A program made the translations under genes and the position numbers. A stretch of DNA of 23,689 bases, taken from contig JBHGBB010000033.1 in assembly GCA_041946755.1 (NCBI GenBank), positions 1-23,689 of the forward strand, read 5' to 3'. This DNA is from JBHGBB01 sp041946755 (GTDB lineage Bacteria > UBP4 > UBA4092 > JAOAEQ01). Positions 7,083 through 16,600 of the stretch are shown piece after piece; position 1 is the stretch's first letter; each line of letters begins with the position of its first letter. Under the pieces are notes generated by a model. That model saw only the letters and a list, made by a program, of their open reading frames with translations. It searched no databases and was not told the DNA's origin.

Positions 7083-7957
7083 ATATAATCCAGTCCATCG
7101 TTTAATCGTTTCGGGTTTAATCCGAAGTGATGCTCTACCGCATCAAGAGTAGCGGTATTATCGATATTTAACAAGGCCAGCTGGTCGGTAGTAATCGGTG
7201 GGTTCGGGAGAATGGTTTCCATAATTTTAACGATTGGTTTCATCAGCGGAATCGGGAGATGCCATTTTAATTTCCGCTTATTCAGTCTTGCCATCAGGAG
7301 ATCGATTATCTGTTCATAGGTCAGCTGTTCCGGTCCCCCGAGTTGATAGGTTTTACCAATAGTTTTATGGTTATCCAGCGCTTTCAGAATACAGGTACAG
7401 GTATCTTCAACCCAAATCGGCTGGAATCGGGTTTTTCCCGAACCAAGAATGGGGATGACTGGTGCTAGTCGAACGAGTTGTGCGAGTTTATTGATAAACT
7501 CATCACCGGCACCAAACATGATTGAAGGCTGGAATATCGTCCAATCAATTCCGCTATTGCGAACTTCTTGTTCTCCGAGCCATTTGGAATAGGTATACCG
7601 CAATTGGGGGTTGGAACTAGCACCAAGCGCACTGATATGAATCAGCCGATGCACTCCGAACTCTTCAGCCAGTTCGGCAACGTTCTTGGTTCCATAATGA
7701 TTGATTTGGGTAAACGAGGCAGTTTTCGTTTCAACGATTACCGCTACCAGGTGGATAACGGTATCGATCCCGGCCATCGCCTCTTTTAATGCTGCCCGAT
7801 CACTAACGGTTCCATATACGATATCCACTCCAAGTTGAACTAACTGCTGGAGATTAGCATTGCGCCGGACATATGCCCGCACCGGGTTCCCCGCTTCTAC
7901 CAACCGGGGAACTAGATGACTGCCGACAAACCCCGTTGCACCGGTGACCAGAATCAT
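7079..7957 (-). CDS. NDUFA9-like atypical SDR, NAD(P)-binding epimerase-family protein
   Basis: 292 residues with a complete Rossmann fold: GATGFVG nucleotide-binding motif (6-12), IHLVAV strand end (68-73) and YTYSK (Y121, K125) at the usual catalytic Tyr-x-x-x-Lys place. The C-terminal part has VEDTCTCILKAL and TYQLGGPEQLTYEQI, characteristic of the SDR subgroup related to the complex I NDUFA9 subunit and to NmrA-like proteins. The substrate cannot be told from sequence. It is the second gene of a minus-strand pair after pepA, with a 63-bp gap holding simple repeats, and shows no clear Shine-Dalgarno, so it may be translated inefficiently or from the upstream message. It could be a sugar epimerase, an isoflavone-reductase-like enzyme or a structural cofactor-binding protein; the NDUFA9-like class is the best match I can make by eye. 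Confidence 0.85.
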   Translation of the reverse strand: MILVTGATGFVGSHLVPRLVEAGNPVRAYVRRNANLQQLVQLGVDIVYGTVSDRAALKEAMAGIDTVIHLVAVIVETKTASFTQINHYGTKNVAELAEEFGVHRLIHISALGASSNPQLRYTYSKWLGEQEVRNSGIDWTIFQPSIMFGAGDEFINKLAQLVRLAPVIPILGSGKTRFQPIWVEDTCTCILKALDNHKTIGKTYQLGGPEQLTYEQIIDLLMARLNKRKLKWHLPIPLMKPIVKIMETILPNPPITTDQLALLNIDNTATLDAVEHHFGLNPKRLNDGLDYI

Positions 7958-7969
7958 ACTTAAAACAGA

Positions 7970-8027
7970 GAAATCAGAAGTTAGAATACATCTGACCGCT
8001 GATTTCTGACTTCTGACTTCTTACTTC
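7970..8027. repeat. TCTGACT-type simple repeat and inverted repeat
   Basis: AGAAATCAG near 7970 and CTGATTTCT near 8000 form a 9-bp inverted repeat, followed by near-tandem units TTCTGACTTCTGACTTCTTAC. It occupies the gap between pepA and the SDR gene and overlaps the last codons of pepA. It recalls the short repeats at 1732-1869 in style, though not in sequence. Confidence 0.45.
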
Positions 8028-9547
8028 TCGGTTCTATTATTTTCAGCCATTATATAATTCACCAAAGTCCGTACCATGACACCGGTAGCGCCCCGGAGCC
8101 GGTAATGCTTTTCGGTTTCGCCTTTACTAACATAAGCGGTTGGAGCGATATCGAAATGTACCCAGGGAGTGTCTTCAACAAAGAATTCAAGAAACTTTGC
8201 AGCGGTAATCGCGCCAGCTCCTTTTCCCCCAAGATTTTTTATATCTGCAATATTACTTTTATCCATTTCGCCATATTCTTCGAACATTGGCAACTGCCAA
8301 ATATATTCTCCTGCCTGCTGGCTAGTAACCTTCAGTTTATTCAAGAGTGCTTGATTGTTTGTGAATGCGCCGGTGCAATAAGCGCCAAGTGCAACAATGC
8401 AAGCGCTGGTTAAGGTTGCTACATCGATAATCGGAGATAATCCCATCTGTTTTGCATAGCAGATCGCATCCGCTAAAATCAATCTCCCTTCCGCATCAGT
8501 CGATAATATCTCGATGGTTTTTCCATTCATAGCTTTGAGAATATCACCCGGTTTGAATGCCGTTCCGCTTGGTAGGTTCTCGGTTGCCGGAGCTAAAGCG
8601 GTAATATTTATTTTTGGTTTTAATTGGGCAATGGCGACCATGGTTCCAATCACCGCCGCGGCACCCGCCATATCCGATTTCATTTCATCCATGTCACTTG
8701 ATGGTTTAATCGAAATCCCGCCTGAATCGAAGGTGACCCCTTTACCGATAATTCCGAGTGGCGGAATTATGGACTTTTTCCCGGCACCCCAATATCGTAA
8801 AATAATAAACCGCGGTGGCTGCTGACTTCCTTGTGCCACACCTAATAATGCACCCATCCCGAGGTTCTTCATTTCCGGTTGACCAATAATTTTAATTTCC
8901 AATCCTACTTGTTGTGCAAGTCTTTTAGTACGATTCGCTAATTCGGTCGGAGTCATAACACCGGCAGGTTCATTCACCAAATCCCGGGTAACATTTACCG
9001 CCTTTGCAATGATTTCACCTTGTTTTATTCCTTGCTCAATCATCGGAATGATCTTCTTATCGGATGTTATAATAGTAAAATCCTCAATCTGACTCTGCTC
9101 CTCTTGTTTCGTCTGATATTTCTTGAATCCATATAAACCAAGCAGTGCACCCTCAGCGATCATTTGAGCAATGGTATCAGGTTTAATTGTTTTAATTTCC
9201 AATCCAATCAGACCGGTAGCAATCCGTTTCGCCCCGGATTTCCGGAGTGCCCGGCAGGATTCAGCAATCGTTTGCCGAATCCTATCGACAGTGAATTTAT
9301 TTGGGGTCCCTAGACCAACAACAGCAATTTTATTTATCGGTAGTTTACCGCATGCATGCAAGATAGTAACCTCATTTAATTTCCCTTTAATTTCCCCAGA
9401 GACAATCATTTTTTTGATGGTACCACCTAAATTTTTATCAATTACAGCGATGGTATTATCAATCTTTTTATCCCCTTCAAACAGACCAAGAATAATTCCA
9501 TCTCCCTGAAATATCGCTAGACTTCCACTGGTTATATGAAATCTCAT
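8021..9547 (-). CDS. pepA: Leucyl aminopeptidase, M17 family
   Basis: 508 residues, typical for the cytosolic hexameric M17 aminopeptidase that removes N-terminal residues from peptides using two metal ions. The N-terminal macro-like domain (about 1-170) is followed by the catalytic domain. Metal ligands and catalytic residues line up with E. coli PepA: K269, D274 (GKGVTFDSGG), K281 (catalytic, ISIKPS), D292 (SDMAGA), and D351, E353, R355 in the family signature TDAEGRLILAD. AAAGGA sits 6-7 nt before the ATG at 9547-9545. It is first of two minus-strand genes, followed by the NDUFA9-like SDR. Some PepA proteins also bind DNA at recombination sites; nothing here tests that. All catalytic residues are present. 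Confidence 0.96.
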   Translation of the reverse strand: MRFHITSGSLAIFQGDGIILGLFEGDKKIDNTIAVIDKNLGGTIKKMIVSGEIKGKLNEVTILHACGKLPINKIAVVGLGTPNKFTVDRIRQTIAESCRALRKSGAKRIATGLIGLEIKTIKPDTIAQMIAEGALLGLYGFKKYQTKQEEQSQIEDFTIITSDKKIIPMIEQGIKQGEIIAKAVNVTRDLVNEPAGVMTPTELANRTKRLAQQVGLEIKIIGQPEMKNLGMGALLGVAQGSQQPPRFIILRYWGAGKKSIIPPLGIIGKGVTFDSGGISIKPSSDMDEMKSDMAGAAAVIGTMVAIAQLKPKINITALAPATENLPSGTAFKPGDILKAMNGKTIEILSTDAEGRLILADAICYAKQMGLSPIIDVATLTSACIVALGAYCTGAFTNNQALLNKLKVTSQQAGEYIWQLPMFEEYGEMDKSNIADIKNLGGKGAGAITAAKFLEFFVEDTPWVHFDIAPTAYVSKGETEKHYRLRGATGVMVRTLVNYIMAENNRTEK

Positions 9548-10051
9548 ATAGTATCCTTTCTAACAAATGATATTATGGGCGGTATATTTCGCTATCATTA
9601 TCATACCATAAGACTCAATTGGAACGGCAGGAAAACCCTGACCGGATAAGGTTTTGGTAATATATCCCTCGTTGCAACAATCTAAAAAGCTCATTTTTAC
9701 TTGCGAAAAAAAGGTAAATCGGATAGAATAAAATCTCCGATTCGTCGGGTTTTGGGGTCTAAAAAGGAATAGAATCCAATGAAGATAGTATAATGATATT
9801 CAATTGACCCGGTCAACGGTAATAATTTAAACATGGAAACATTTTTTCGCGGGCAGTTAGCTTATATTATCTTTTTCTTCAGATGGATATTATTACTAGC
9901 AAGCACATACGTATCCAATCGCAATGCGACGAGGCACAACTACTTCCAAGTATTTAATATCAGTACTGTTGTAGCTATTTTCACCGTAAAATGCTCCACC
10001 ACAAGAAATATTAGCTTAAATGTTATGCGTCTCACGGAAAGAACCTAAACC
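9548..10051. promoter_or_regulatory. Long divergent intergenic region between pepA and the first cyclase
   Basis: About 500 bp with no convincing gene. It holds: AAAACC/GGTTTT inverted repeat with GCAGG in front (9628-9655); AATCGGA/TCCGATT hairpin (about 9717-9742); the stretch GTCTAAAAAGGA near 9758, which recurs just before the start codon of the cyclase at 13630; TATAAT at 9789-9794; and a perfect operator-like palindrome TTGACC-C-GGTCAA at 9804-9816, about 10 bp after the TATAAT. No good -35 stands 17 bp before that TATAAT. I looked for the c-di-GMP-I and c-di-GMP-II riboswitch cores and found neither. Reading frames at 9833-10048 (plus) and 9560-9694 (minus) lack ribosome sites and are not supported. 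Confidence 0.4.
9804..9816. promoter_or_regulatory. Palindromic operator-like site TTGACC-C-GGTCAA
   Basis: A perfect 6+1+6 palindrome 10 bp after a TATAAT (9789-9794), upstream of the first membrane cyclase. This geometry would place a repressor at or just past the transcription start. No regulator gene is in the window. Confidence 0.35.
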
Positions 10052-13000
10052 ATGAAAAATAAAATCCAAACCAGACTGATTCTATTATTATGTTTCATCA
10101 TCTTGATCTTTATCGTAGTGCTTTTACTGATTAATAATTTCGAAAAGCACCGAGTAGAGCTATTGGTTCAAGAACAATCAAAAAGTAAAGAGTTGTTTTT
10201 TAATAAAATTATAACATTAAAAGAATCATCACTAGCAAACTTCGCATATGATTATTCTTATTGGGATGAAATGGTATCATTCGTCCACACCGGGAATAAA
10301 ATCTGGGCGAAACAGAATATTGATGATAGCCTATCAACATACAAAAGTGACGCGGTCTGGATTTATGATGCCAAATGGGAGTTGATTCATTCTGCGTACG
10401 GTGAAAATATTCGGATGGATAAGGAACTTCCACTTCAGCAATCGATCCATTCGGAACTATTTAAAAAAAGCCCGTTCATTCATTTCTATATTAATACGGC
10501 AGCAGGACTCCTAGAAATTCATGGCGCCTCAATTCACCCGACTTCGGATAAAGACCGTAAAACTCCGGCCCAAGGATATCTTTTTGTCGGTCGGCTCTGG
10601 AATCCGAGTTTCCTTCAAGAACTAGCAGAATTAACCGACAGTCAAATCAAATTAAGCCCGGTTAAAACCGAGGCTGTTATCAAAATTAAAGATAATTTAA
10701 AAACTGGAACAATTAATTTTAATCGTATTTTACTTGGTTGGAACAACCAACCGGTAATGCAGGTTCTCGTCCTGAGTAAACTGCCGATTATTCAAAGCCT
10801 TATTCGGTCATCAAAGAATGAATTATTGTTATTAATCGGATTTACCAGCATTCTCCTCTTAATCATAATAATTTTCCTGACTCGATGGATTAGCAATCCG
10901 CTCCGGTTGATTTCACGGAGTCTAACGTTACAAAATCCGGATATTATCGCTCCTTTGCAGACTGATTCCACCGAATTTGGGTATATCAGTAAACTCATCA
11001 CTACTTTCTTTACCCAGCAGAATGAATTGGTTAAAGAGATGGCTGATCGGAAAGAAATGGAACGCAAACTGCAGAATAATTTCCAATTTCTACAGACATT
11101 ACTAGACGCTATTCCATCGCCAGTATTTTATAAAAACACTTCCGGTATATTTTTAGGATGTAATAAGGCCTATGAACAATTTATGAGGTTACCGAAAGAT
11201 CAAATCATCGGGAACCATATTTATGGCATAATACCGAATAAAAATCTAGCTGATGTCTATCATCAAGCAGACCTGACATTATTACAAAATCCCGGGTTAC
11301 AACAGTATGAGACATCAGGGATATCTCCTGATGGAAGCAGTCAGAATATCATCATCTATAAAGCAACGTATAATAATACTGAAGGTAAAGTGGCTGGATT
11401 AATTGGCACTATTCTGGATATCACCGAACTGAAACGTATTGAAACTACATTGCGAAAAACCGACCAAGTGCTTCGGGCGATTATCAATTCCGCTCCGGTA
11501 GCAATATTTTCACTAGATAGAGTCGGTAAAGTTATCATGTGGAATTCTTCTGCAGAACGTATTTTCGGTTGGAAAGAGAAGGGAATTATCGGAATGCAGC
11601 TGCCGATTATTCCGGAAGATACAAAAAATGAATTCTATGCATTATTCACCCGCGTTTTAAACGGTGACATTCTTACTAATATTGAATTACAACAGCAAAC
11701 AAACAATAAAACGGTGGTATATGTCAGTTTATCCGCTGCACCGCTTTACGATTCTACCAATAAAACTATTGGGATTATGGTAATTATGGCTGATATTACC
11801 GAACGAAAACAAGCGGAAGCAGCGATTGCCGAAGCGCAGCAACGATATGAAAGTCTGGTCAATAATTTACCAATTGGGATTTATCGGAATACTCCAGGAC
11901 CACAAGGTCGGTTTTTAGCGGTTAATCCGGCGATTGTCGAAATGTTTGAAGCGAAATCGCAGGAAGAATTTATAGATCTATCGGTAAATGAACAATATGT
12001 AGACCCGAAAAAACGTAACGAATTTAGTGAAAAAATCATGCAACAAGGGTACGTCAAAGATGAAGAATTAGAATTGATAACGTTTAAAGGTAAAAAATTC
12101 TGGGCTTCGGTGACTGCGGTTATGAAAAAAGACAAAGATGGCCAGATTTATTTTGACGGAATGCTGCGTGACATTACCGATTGGAAGCTGGCCATCCAAC
12201 AAGTTAAAGAAAGTGAAGAACGGTTCCGAATTATCAGCTCTTCCGCGCAAGATGCAATTATTATGTTGGATGAACAGGGTAATGTATCTTATTGGAATCC
12301 GGCAGCGGAAAATATTTTCGGGTATACGCGCGATGAAATATTCGGAAAGAATTTTCACGCGCTTATCGCTCCGGAACGATACCATGCAGCACATAATCAG
12401 GCATTTCACGAATGGCAAAAAACCGGGGAGGGCAATACCGTCGGTAAAACGATAGAATTATCCGCAATTCAGAAAGATGGAACGGAGATATCCGTAGAAT
12501 TATCCTTATCATCGGTTAAAGTCAGGGAAAAATGGCAAGCTATAGGTATCCTTCGTGATATCACCGACCGGAAGAAAATGGAAGAACAGCTGCGGGTTTT
12601 ATCACTCACCGATTCCCTAACCGGATTAGCCAATCGTCGTGGATTTATGAACTTAGCTGAACAACAGATTAAAATTGCCAATCGCCTAAAACAGGAATTA
12701 TGTTTATTTTACATTGATTTAGATCAGATGAAATGGATTAATGATACACTCGGACATAAAGAAGGGGATCGAGCGTTAATCGATACCGCCAATGCACTCC
12801 GGACCACATTCCGTGCAGCGGATATTATCGGTCGTATCGGAGGTGATGAATTTGTCGGATTGGCAATTGAATCGAAAGAAACCACTGTTGACCAGATTAT
12901 GGCTCGATTACAGGAACACCTGAACGCATTGAATACTTTTGGAAAACGAGCATATCAGCTATCATTAAGTATTGGAATTATGCGATATGATCCCAATCAA

Positions 13001-13096
13001 CCGGTTTCCTTAGAAACCTTGGTAGAGCAAGGTGATAAACTGATGTATGAACAGAAACGGAAAAAGAAACTGGACAAACGCCAACCGTTGATTTAG
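10052..13096 (+). CDS. Diguanylate cyclase 1: CHASE4-PAS-PAS-PAS-PAS-GGDEF
   Basis: 1014 residues; an inner-membrane receptor making c-di-GMP from two GTP. TM helices at about 9-28 and 257-277 bracket a periplasmic CHASE4 sensor with its hallmark YDYSYWDEM (66-74) and a second motif HGASIHPTSD (157-166). An irregular HAMP-like linker (278-335) leads to four PAS domains (about 342-456, 470-583, 597-709, 722-838). The cyclase domain (846-1003) has metal and GTP residues D889, N897 and D906, active site GGDEF (930-934) and the product-inhibition site RAAD (921-924), placed five residues before GGDEF as in PleD. It should be active and feedback-inhibited. The ribosome site is weak (GGAAAG, about 12 nt upstream). 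It is the first member of a tandem paralogue array; its ligand is unknown. The PAS domains show no obvious haem or flavin signature. Confidence 0.93.
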   Translation: MKNKIQTRLILLLCFIILIFIVVLLLINNFEKHRVELLVQEQSKSKELFFNKIITLKESSLANFAYDYSYWDEMVSFVHTGNKIWAKQNIDDSLSTYKSDAVWIYDAKWELIHSAYGENIRMDKELPLQQSIHSELFKKSPFIHFYINTAAGLLEIHGASIHPTSDKDRKTPAQGYLFVGRLWNPSFLQELAELTDSQIKLSPVKTEAVIKIKDNLKTGTINFNRILLGWNNQPVMQVLVLSKLPIIQSLIRSSKNELLLLIGFTSILLLIIIIFLTRWISNPLRLISRSLTLQNPDIIAPLQTDSTEFGYISKLITTFFTQQNELVKEMADRKEMERKLQNNFQFLQTLLDAIPSPVFYKNTSGIFLGCNKAYEQFMRLPKDQIIGNHIYGIIPNKNLADVYHQADLTLLQNPGLQQYETSGISPDGSSQNIIIYKATYNNTEGKVAGLIGTILDITELKRIETTLRKTDQVLRAIINSAPVAIFSLDRVGKVIMWNSSAERIFGWKEKGIIGMQLPIIPEDTKNEFYALFTRVLNGDILTNIELQQQTNNKTVVYVSLSAAPLYDSTNKTIGIMVIMADITERKQAEAAIAEAQQRYESLVNNLPIGIYRNTPGPQGRFLAVNPAIVEMFEAKSQEEFIDLSVNEQYVDPKKRNEFSEKIMQQGYVKDEELELITFKGKKFWASVTAVMKKDKDGQIYFDGMLRDITDWKLAIQQVKESEERFRIISSSAQDAIIMLDEQGNVSYWNPAAENIFGYTRDEIFGKNFHALIAPERYHAAHNQAFHEWQKTGEGNTVGKTIELSAIQKDGTEISVELSLSSVKVREKWQAIGILRDITDRKKMEEQLRVLSLTDSLTGLANRRGFMNLAEQQIKIANRLKQELCLFYIDLDQMKWINDTLGHKEGDRALIDTANALRTTFRAADIIGRIGGDEFVGLAIESKETTVDQIMARLQEHLNALNTFGKRAYQLSLSIGIMRYDPNQPVSLETLVEQGDKLMYEQKRKKKLDKRQPLI

Positions 13097-13629
13097 TTGA
13101 TATTATTCATCAAAGAATCCAGCTCATTCGATATAAAATATATTCACAGTATTGTATTACTTATTCTTCAGATAAACCACCTCTTTCTACTATTGCATTT
13201 GCATTAAATCCCTCGCATTATCTGTTATCAGCATGGATTTCTTATTGCTAAATACGACGATCGAATATCGGTCATTTTGAATATTCATAAAACAATACAT
13301 TCCCTTATATTTTAGTCTGCAGTATTCGACTTATTGAAAATCATGAGGAGATGGATTGCATTTTGGGGTGAAATTATATTGCCCAATCTATTATGCTAAC
13401 GATGATTGTCGACTATTGTATTTCATTGAGTTATAAAATAAACGCTCTTTTTACTTGCAGGAAAACCTTATAAGGTATAAAATAACAATAACTGTTTCGG
13501 AGATAAAATCGGATTTTACTCTTTTAATTCACCAAAAAAGCTAAAATAGTTGGGATTTTCTCAGTAAACGAAGCATTACTTACTGTTTTTTTAATAGAGT
13601 ACTTTAATGTCTAAAAAGGAGGAAAGTAA
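13097..13629. other. 533-bp AT-rich intergenic region
   Basis: No gene seen on either strand. It contains a 10-bp palindrome TGAATATTCA (13278-13287) and a perfect 12-bp palindrome ACCTTATAAGGT (13465-13476). The latter is preceded by CTTTTTACTTGCAGGAAA; short pieces of this stretch also occur in the leader of the first cyclase (GCAGGAAAACC at 9628, TTTTTACTTGC at 9694). These matches are short and could be chance or a shared regulatory site. The last 20 bp hold GTCTAAAAAGGAGG, matching GTCTAAAAAGGA at about 9758. Confidence 0.4.
13616..13622 (+). promoter_or_regulatory. Strong Shine-Dalgarno AAGGAGG of cyclase 2
   Basis: AAGGAGG 7 nt before the ATG at 13630 is the best ribosome site in the window. 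It contrasts with the weak or absent sites of the other array members, so this receptor may be the most efficiently translated one. Confidence 0.7.
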
Positions 13630-16600
13630 ATGAATTTCAAAATTCAAACGAAACTCATTTTTTTACTTTCTTTCATTATTTTGGTATTTTTTATTGTACT
13701 CTTGATTATTAATAATTTTGAACAGAATCGGACTGAGCTCCTTTTTCAAGAACAGACTAAAAGTAAAGAACAATTTTTCGATAAAATATTAAATCTCAAA
13801 CAATCGTCGTTAGTAGGTTATGCTTATGATTATACTTATTGGGATGAAATGGTACAGTTCATTTATAGCGGGGATAAAACTTGGGCAAAACAGAATATTG
13901 ATGCCAGTTTATCAACCTATAAATGTGATGCCGTTTGGATTTATCGCCCTGATTGGAAATTAGTTTACCACTCCCATATCGAAAAAATCCAGATCGGAAC
14001 AGATTTGCCGTTACCGAAATCAATCTATCCGAATTTATTCAAAAAAAGTCCTTTAATAAATTTCTTTATCGATGCTCCCTCGGGATTATTAGAAGTTCAT
14101 GGCGCTTCAATTCATCCTTCTTCGGATCAAGAGCGAAAGACTGCCGCACAAGGATATTTTTTCGCATGCCGGATTTGGAGTCCTATATATCTTCAAGAAT
14201 TAGAAGAACTTACCAATAGTAAAATCAGCTTAATTCCCATAACATCAGGAAAACCAGTTAAATCCGAAAAGATGCAAAAAACCGGAACAATTACATTTAT
14301 CCGAACCTTATACAGCTGGGATAATCGGCCGATTATGCAACTTGTGGTATCGAGCGAATCACCGATTATTCAAATTTTAAAACGTGCCTCAAGCCAGGAA
14401 ACAATATTATTATTCGGATTGGCGATAGTCTTACTTTTTATTTTGATAATTTTCTTATATCGTTGGATTAATAGTCCGCTTCGTTTGATATCACAGAGTC
14501 TAGCATTACAAAATCCAAAGCTCATTTCTTCGTTACAGACTAACACTACAGAATTCGGCCATATTGCACAGTTAATCACTACTTTTTTTGCTCAAAAAAA
14601 TGAGTTGCTTAAAGAGATTAGCGAACACCAACAGACAGAACAACAGCTTCTTGAAACTCAACAGCGAATGGTTGATATTATTAATTTCCTACCAGATGCG
14701 ACTTTTGCTATTAACCGAGAAAGTAACGTTATTGCTTGGAATAAAGCGATTGAAGAAATGACTGGAATTAAATCCGAAAATATGATGGGAAAGGGCAATT
14801 ATGAATATGCAATTCCATTTTACAGCAAACGGAGACCAATTCTGATTGATTTATTTTTCAAAAACCAAACGGCCACTAAATCTCTTTATCGCAATGTTAT
14901 GAAACGGGGTAACTCTATCATTGCTGATACCTTTGCACCTAATGCATATCTAGGAAAGGGAGCTACACTTTGGGTGATAGCCTCTCCTTTATATGATAAT
15001 CAGGGAAATATCATTGGGGCTATTGAATCAATCAGAGATATCACCGACCGTAAGCAGGCAGAAGAATTATTAAGGAAAAGTGAAGAACGGTTTAAAGCTC
15101 AATATCAGGGAAATCCAATTCCGACTTTAACTTGGCAGCGACAGGAAGATAGTTTTGAGTTGGTAGGATACAATGATGCGGCTAAAGAAATAACCCATGG
15201 GAGCATTGAACATTTTATTGGGAAAACAGCACGGGAGCTTTATCGAGATAGAGAGTATATTGCACAAGATATGCAGCAATGTTTTACCGAAAAAAAAGTG
15301 ATTAAACGTGAACTCCTGTCGGAGCATTTTATACCCGGGAAACTCTTGGTGATAACCTATGCATTTGTCCCACCGGATATGGTAATGGTACATATGGAAG
15401 ATATCACCGAACGAAAACAAGCCGAAGCGGCTATTTTAGAAGCGCAACAACAATATACAAGTCTGGTCAACAACTTGCCGCTTGGAGTGTATCGAAGAAT
15501 GTTGGGAACACAAGGACGTTTTCTGGCGGCAAATCCCGCAATCCTTACGATGTTTGAAGCGGAATCGGAAGAAATACTGTTCAAACAGCCAATAAGCAGT
15601 CAATATGTGGATCCAAATCAACAAAAAGAATTTGATAGTAAAATAGAACAAAATGGATTTGTTCGTGATGAAGAATTAGAGATGATAACATTAACCGGTA
15701 GAAGAATCTGGGTATCAGTAACTGCGGTAATGAAAAAAGATAAAACTGGACAACCCTATATCGATGGAGTTATACGTGATATTACTGATCGCAAAGTTGC
15801 CGTACAACGAATCTTCGAAAGTGAAGAGCGATTTCGCGTTATCAGTGCCTCAGCTCAGGATGCGATTATTATGATGGATAATGACGGAAATGTTTCCTAT
15901 TGGAATCCGGCCGCAGAAAAAATATTGGGGTATACTAAAGAAGAGATTATCGGTAAGAATTTACATGCCGTTCTTACACCGCAACAATTCCATACGGCTC
16001 ATATTCAAGCATTTCCGGAGTGGCAGAAAACAGGGAAAGGGAATGCGGTTGGGAAAGTTGTCGAACTCATTGCGACTCGGAAAGATAAACTCGAAATTCC
16101 TATTGAGTTATCTCTTTCTTCAGTCAAAGTAATCGACCGATGGCATGCGATTGGCATCATGCGGGATATTACCGACCGAAAAAGAATGGAAGAACAATTG
16201 CGAACGCTATCTTTGACCGATGAATTGACCGGATTATATAACCGGCGAGGATTTATGACTCTAGCAACCCAACAGATTAGAATCGCTGATCGATTAAAAC
16301 AAGGATTAACTCTGATTTATATCGATTTGGATAAAATGAAGTGGATTAATGATGCATTGGGACACAAGGAAGGTGACTGTGCGTTAATCGATACATCGAA
16401 TATTCTTCGCACCACATTCCGAGCAGCGGATATTATTGCACGAATCGGAGGCGATGAATTTGTTGGATTAGCACTCGAAACTACGGGACAAAATAGTGAA
16501 CTAATCTTAAATCGATTTCAGGAGCACCTTAATGTTTATAATACCATGGGAAAACGACAATACACCCTTTCTTTGAGTATCGGAGTTGCACAATATAATC

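Noticed and set aside
9560..9694. 44-codon minus-strand frame just before pepA
   Set aside because: Stops 13 bp before the pepA start and reads plausibly, but it has no Shine-Dalgarno, no known match and a length expected by chance.
9833..10048. 71-codon open frame between pepA and cyclase 1
   Set aside because: No ribosome site, no recognisable family, odd composition, and it lies in a region that looks regulatory; a frame of this length can arise by chance.
9548..10051. c-di-GMP riboswitch before cyclase 1
   Set aside because: GCAGGAAAACC recalled the GEMM motif, but the conserved core with GCAAAGC and its tetraloop receptor is not present; the same holds for 13097-13629.
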